DNA of 64,000 bases, taken from NCBI RefSeq assembly GCF_014650495.1, contig NZ_BMVB01000002.1, positions 62,001 through 126,000 of the forward strand, written 5' to 3'. The stretch's first letter is position 1. The number at the start of each line of letters is the position of its first letter. Positions 60,774-64,000 of this stretch are shown here, one piece after another. Both the position numbers and the translations under genes were made by a program. The notes below the pieces were generated by a model. That model did no database searches, was not told the origin of the DNA, and saw only the letters and a program-made list of their open reading frames with translations. The stretch is from Streptomyces cinnamoneus. Lineage in GTDB: Bacteria > Actinomycetota > Actinomycetes > Streptomycetales > Streptomycetaceae.

Positions 60774-62285
60774 TCAGCGCTCGGCGCGTTCCGCCCGCCG
60801 CAGCAGGACGGCCGCCAGCACGCCTCCGGCCAGTACGGCGCACGCGCCGACCAGCTGGCTGGTCTGAACGCCGGTGGCGAAGGCGTCCGAGATCGCCTCG
60901 CGCTCGTCCGCCGTGCCGGCCTTCGCCAGCGCCTCGGGCAGGGAGCCGGCACCCGCGGCGACGGCGGGGACCAGCGCCGAGAAGCGGGAGTTGAGCACCG
61001 CGCCCAGCACCGCCACGCCCAGGCCGTTGCCGGTCTCCTGCAGCGTGCCGTTGACGCCGGCGCCCACGCCGGCCTTCTCCGGCGGGATGGCCGACATGAT
61101 GGCGTTCGCCATGGCCGGCATGTTGATCGCGATGCCGACGCCCATGAGGACCAGGCCCAGCAGCATCCCGCCGTAGCCGTGCGCCCCGAGGACGGCTATG
61201 GCGGCCAGACCGGCGGCCAACAGGCCCATGCCGCCCGCGATGGCGGCCGGGGTGCCGATCTTCGGCAGCAGCCGGGCACCGACGCCGGTGAAGTTGAGGA
61301 CGACGATGACCAGGGCCAGCGGCGTCATGCGCAGGCCGGTCTCCAGCGGGTCGTAGTGCAGCACCAGCTGCAGGTGCTGGCCGAGCAGGAAGAACGAACC
61401 GCCCATGCCGAAGGCGACGAGGATGCCGCCCGACACGGCGCCCACGAAACGGCTGTTGCGGAAGAAGTGCATGTCCAGCATCGGGTACGGGCAGCGGGCC
61501 TCCCACAGCGCGAAGAACGCCAGCGTGACCAGGCCGACGAAGGCCGAGGTGAGCACCCGGGCGGAGGTCCAGCCGTGGGCGGGGCCGGAGATGATGGCGA
61601 AGACGACGCCCGTCATGCCGATCGTGGACAGCAGCGCGCCGAGCAGGTCGGGGCGGTCGCCCGCGGGGTTCTTGGACTCGGGCACCCACTTGAGCACGGC
61701 CAGCATGCCGAGCACGGCGACCGGCAGGTTGATCAGGAAGATCGAGCCCCACCAGAAGTGGTTGAGCAGGGCGCCGCCCACGATCGGCCCGCCGGCGAAG
61801 CCGAGCGCGCTCACCGCTCCCCACAGGCCGATGGCCTTGGGACGCTCCTCGTCGTCGAAGACCTGCACGACGACGGCCAGGGTGGTCGTCATCAGCAGGG
61901 CGCCGCCGATGCCCATGCCCGCACGGGCGGCGATCAGCTGCCCGGTGGTCTCGGAGAGCGCCGCGCCGAAGGAGCCGAGCCCGAAGAGGGCGAGGCCGAG
62001 GGCGAGGAGCTTCTTGCGCCCGTAGCGGTCGGCGGCGCTGCCGGCGGTGAGCAGGAGTCCGGCCTGGACCAGCGAGTAAGCGTTGATCATCCACTGGATG
62101 TCGGCGGTGCTGGCCCCCAGGTCCTCGGTGAGCGAGGGGATGGCGACCGTCAGCACGGTGTTGTCCAGCAGCACGGTGAGCTGGGCGAGGCAGATGACGC
62201 CGAGGACCAGCCAGCGCGTGGGAAGCCGGTGCGGCTGCTGCCCGGCCGCGGCCCCGGACGATGTGTCGGCGGTCGTCGCCGTCAT
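60774..62285 (-). CDS. DHA2-family (14-TMS) MFS efflux transporter
   Basis: 503 aa, 14 helices. LDNTVLTVAIPSLTEDL motif D1, GSAADRYGRKKLL motif A, ALGFAGGPIVGGALL motif C. Start ATG (MTATTADT) with AGGGGGGAA; an ATG further up lies in the operator. Drug/H+ antiporter. Likely controlled by the TetR gene downstream. Confidence 0.92.
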   Translation of the reverse strand: MTATTADTSSGAAAGQQPHRLPTRWLVLGVICLAQLTVLLDNTVLTVAIPSLTEDLGASTADIQWMINAYSLVQAGLLLTAGSAADRYGRKKLLALGLALFGLGSFGAALSETTGQLIAARAGMGIGGALLMTTTLAVVVQVFDDEERPKAIGLWGAVSALGFAGGPIVGGALLNHFWWGSIFLINLPVAVLGMLAVLKWVPESKNPAGDRPDLLGALLSTIGMTGVVFAIISGPAHGWTSARVLTSAFVGLVTLAFFALWEARCPYPMLDMHFFRNSRFVGAVSGGILVAFGMGGSFFLLGQHLQLVLHYDPLETGLRMTPLALVIVVLNFTGVGARLLPKIGTPAAIAGGMGLLAAGLAAIAVLGAHGYGGMLLGLVLMGVGIAINMPAMANAIMSAIPPEKAGVGAGVNGTLQETGNGLGVAVLGAVLNSRFSALVPAVAAGAGSLPEALAKAGTADEREAISDAFATGVQTSQLVGACAVLAGGVLAAVLLRRAERAER

Positions 62286-62294
62286 GATTCCCCC

Positions 62295-62332
62295 CTGTAC
62301 GGTGTACAACGAATGTGTTGTACACCGTACAG
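62295..62332. promoter_or_regulatory. Perfect 16-bp inverted repeat operator upstream of the MFS gene
   Basis: CTGTACGGTGTACAAC and GTTGTACACCGTACAG (62295-62310, 62317-62332) with a 6-nt spacer, 10 bp before the MFS start; a further partial half (CTACGGCGTACAAG) at about 62341. Typical of a TetR operator. Confidence 0.8.
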
Positions 62333-62358
62333 GGCTTCTTCTACGGCGTACAAGTTAT

Positions 62359-64000
62359 TTATTTCCGCGGGCCGCTCAGGTCGTAGAGCGTCACCCCCGC
62401 GACGGTGGTCTCCGTGAAGTGCTCCGCCACCCAGGAGGCGACGTCCTGCGTGCCCCGGCCCCGCCCGCCCGGTGCCCCCTCGGCGGCGATGAAGTAGTGG
62501 ATGCGCCCGGCCCGGACGTACGCCTGGAACTGCTGCAGCGTCGGGGACGGATCGCTTCCGTTGAAGCCGCCGACCGGCATGACCGGCTCCCCGCTCGCCA
62601 GTTGGTAACCGGCCGCGTTCTGCGAGCCGACCGTCGCGGCGGCCCAGGTGTACGAGCCGGCGTCCCGCCGCAGCGCGGCCGCCGCCGCGGCCGGCACGCG
62701 CTGCCCGCCGAGCAACCCGCCCATGCCCCCGGCCGCACCGGACCGCTCCCGGTCCGCCTGACCGGCACCCCCGGCACCCCTGGCAGGACCCCCGGTGGAC
62801 GGAATGCCCCGGGGGACACCGCCGCCCCGGCGCGCCCCGCCGGGGCCGCCCGCGCCCCGGGGCGCCCGTCCGGCGGGCGGCCGCTCCCCGGGCGGCCCGC
62901 CGGCCCGCCCGAACCGCTCCCCCCGCACCGCCGGACCGGCCGTCACGATCGACCCGCCGTGCGCCGTGCCCACCGTGTCGAGCGTGTACGCCACCGGAGC
63001 CGCGAGGCAGACCGCCACGGCCGACCCGGCCACCGCCCGCGCGCCCGCGCCCGAGCCGCGGCGGACGACGAGCAGCAGCGCGCCGACGGCCACGCCGCCC
63101 GCCAGGACCGCCCACTTCAGCCACGGCAGCCACGCAGGAGTCCGGCCGAGCAGGACGTACGCCCAGGCCGCCGTGCCCGTGACCACCACCGCGAGGACCG
63201 CCCGCACCGCCGGCGCCCGCCGCCGCTCCCACAGCAGCACCGCACCCTGGCCCACCAGCGCGGCGACGTACGGGGCGAGGGCCACGTTGTAGTACTGGTG
63301 GAAGATCCCGGACATGAAGCTGAAGATGGCGAACGTCATCAGCAGCGCGCCGCCCCAGGCGAGGAACGCCGCACGCCGGACGTCGGTGCGCGCACCGCGC
63401 CGCGTGATCCACAGGCCGGCCAGCAGCAGGACGAACGCCGCCGGCAGCAGCCAGGCGATCTGCCCGCCCATGTCCGTGCCGAAGAGCCGTCCGATGCCGG
63501 TCTCGCCCCAGCGGCCACCGCCGCCGCCCGGGCCGCCGCCGACGCTGCCCGTCTCGTCGCCGTTGATGCGGCCGAGCCCGTTGTAGCCGAACGTCAGCTC
63601 CAGGAAGCTGTTGTGCTGCGAGCCGCCGATGTACGGCCGCGAGGCGGCGGGCCACAGCTCGACGACGGCCACCCACCAGCCGCCGGACACCACCATCACC
63701 AGCCCGGCCGCCAGGAGTTGCCGTACGCGCCGCCACGGCGCGGCGGGGGCGCAGACCGCGTAGAGCAGCGCCAGCGGCGGCAGGATCAGCCACGCCTGCA
63801 GCGTCTTCGTCAGGAAGCCCAGCCCGAAGCAGAGGCCCGCCAGCAGCAGCGGGCGCGTGGCCGCCTGCTCCAGCGCCCGCAGCACACAGGCCACCGCGCA
63901 GACCATGAGCAGGCACAGCAGCGCGTCGGGGTTGTTGAAGCGGAACATCAGCGCGGCCACGGGGGTGAGCGCGAGCACACCGCCGGCCAGCAGGCCGGCC
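62359..64000 (-). CDS. GT39-type membrane glycosyltransferase (mannosyltransferase-like), 5' truncated
   Basis: At least 546 aa; the frame is open at the right edge. Visible: LALTPVAALMFRFNNPDALL (a conserved GT39/ArnT-like segment), GLGFLTKTLQAWLILPPLAL, about eight further hydrophobic segments, then a Gly/Ala-rich disordered stretch (about residues 325-410 of the visible part) and a C-terminal soluble domain ending TVAGVTLYDLSGPRK. Polyprenyl-phosphate sugar transferases of this kind glycosylate proteins or wall components outside the membrane. Stop TAA at 62359. Confidence 0.85.
   Translation of the reverse strand, partial: AGLLAGGVLALTPVAALMFRFNNPDALLCLLMVCAVACVLRALEQAATRPLLLAGLCFGLGFLTKTLQAWLILPPLALLYAVCAPAAPWRRVRQLLAAGLVMVVSGGWWVAVVELWPAASRPYIGGSQHNSFLELTFGYNGLGRINGDETGSVGGGPGGGGGRWGETGIGRLFGTDMGGQIAWLLPAAFVLLLAGLWITRRGARTDVRRAAFLAWGGALLMTFAIFSFMSGIFHQYYNVALAPYVAALVGQGAVLLWERRRAPAVRAVLAVVVTGTAAWAYVLLGRTPAWLPWLKWAVLAGGVAVGALLLVVRRGSGAGARAVAGSAVAVCLAAPVAYTLDTVGTAHGGSIVTAGPAVRGERFGRAGGPPGERPPAGRAPRGAGGPGGARRGGGVPRGIPSTGGPARGAGGAGQADRERSGAAGGMGGLLGGQRVPAAAAAALRRDAGSYTWAAATVGSQNAAGYQLASGEPVMPVGGFNGSDPSPTLQQFQAYVRAGRIHYFIAAEGAPGGRGRGTQDVASWVAEHFTETTVAGVTLYDLSGPRK

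Overview
The window is chromosomal DNA of a high-GC actinomycete, almost certainly Streptomyces. The evidence is strong G/C bias at third codon positions, a WblA-type WhiB protein, an AfsR/SARP giant regulator, adjacent SigF- and SigN-type sigma factors, DUF397/DUF5753 regulator pairs, and many genes whose -10 hexamer lies only 6-7 nt before the start codon (leaderless mRNAs). No CRISPR array, rRNA, insertion sequence or integrase was seen. Gene identities rest on motifs read by eye and on memory of family knowledge; no database was searched.

Layout. 1-15.8 kb is a conserved actinobacterial core block: holin-like membrane protein, epoxide-hydrolase-like enzyme, MarP periplasmic protease, CoA-pyrophosphatase, nth, crp, MBL hydrolase, Nudix, RidA, two ArsA-like ATPases, wblA, a bifunctional PBP, YqeY and a phosphoesterase. 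From memory this order is essentially that of M. tuberculosis Rv3669-Rv3683. 15.86-19.4 kb is an accessory insertion beside tRNA-Pro: a PaeR7I/XhoI-type restriction-modification pair. 19.5-26.8 kb holds an S9 peptidase, SURF1, an ECF sigma factor with a membrane partner, and the asd-ask operon. 26.9-30.2 kb is accessory: an Uma2 nuclease, a wHTH protein, a duplicated DUF397 protein and a frameshifted DUF5753 regulator. 30.2-34.7 kb is DNA maintenance: recR, ybaB, dnaX, SRP RNA and tRNA-Ser. 34.9-40 kb has a PP2C phosphatase, two tiny ORFs, a membrane-anchored HTH protein and an M6 protease. 40-46.4 kb has a PrmC-like methyltransferase behind an unusual leader, a glycosylase-like protein, a decayed HerA-like gene, LytR_C, upp, tadA and its partner, and tRNA-Ser.

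46.7-49.4 kb is the most interesting locus. It encodes an encapsulin nanocompartment shell of the SrpI (family 2) type with a cyclic-nucleotide-binding-fold insertion, translationally overlapped with a SufS-like cysteine desulfurase that is probably its cargo. The shell gene has a TTA codon, so it may depend on bldA. An AfsR/SARP regulator follows. 52.5-57.3 kb carries a STAS protein, sigF, sigN with a SigB-type promoter, and small envelope proteins. 57.4-64 kb holds two drug-efflux modules (MarR+DHA2 MFS; DHA2 MFS+TetR), each with a clear inverted-repeat operator, and the start-truncated end of a GT39-type mannosyltransferase.

How the parts fit: Crp, a cNMP-fold encapsulin, WblA, SigF/SigN, PP2C and STAS proteins point to developmental and stress signalling. 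The R-M pair appears functionally relevant, because I found no CTCGAG (its predicted target) anywhere in the 64 kb by eye.
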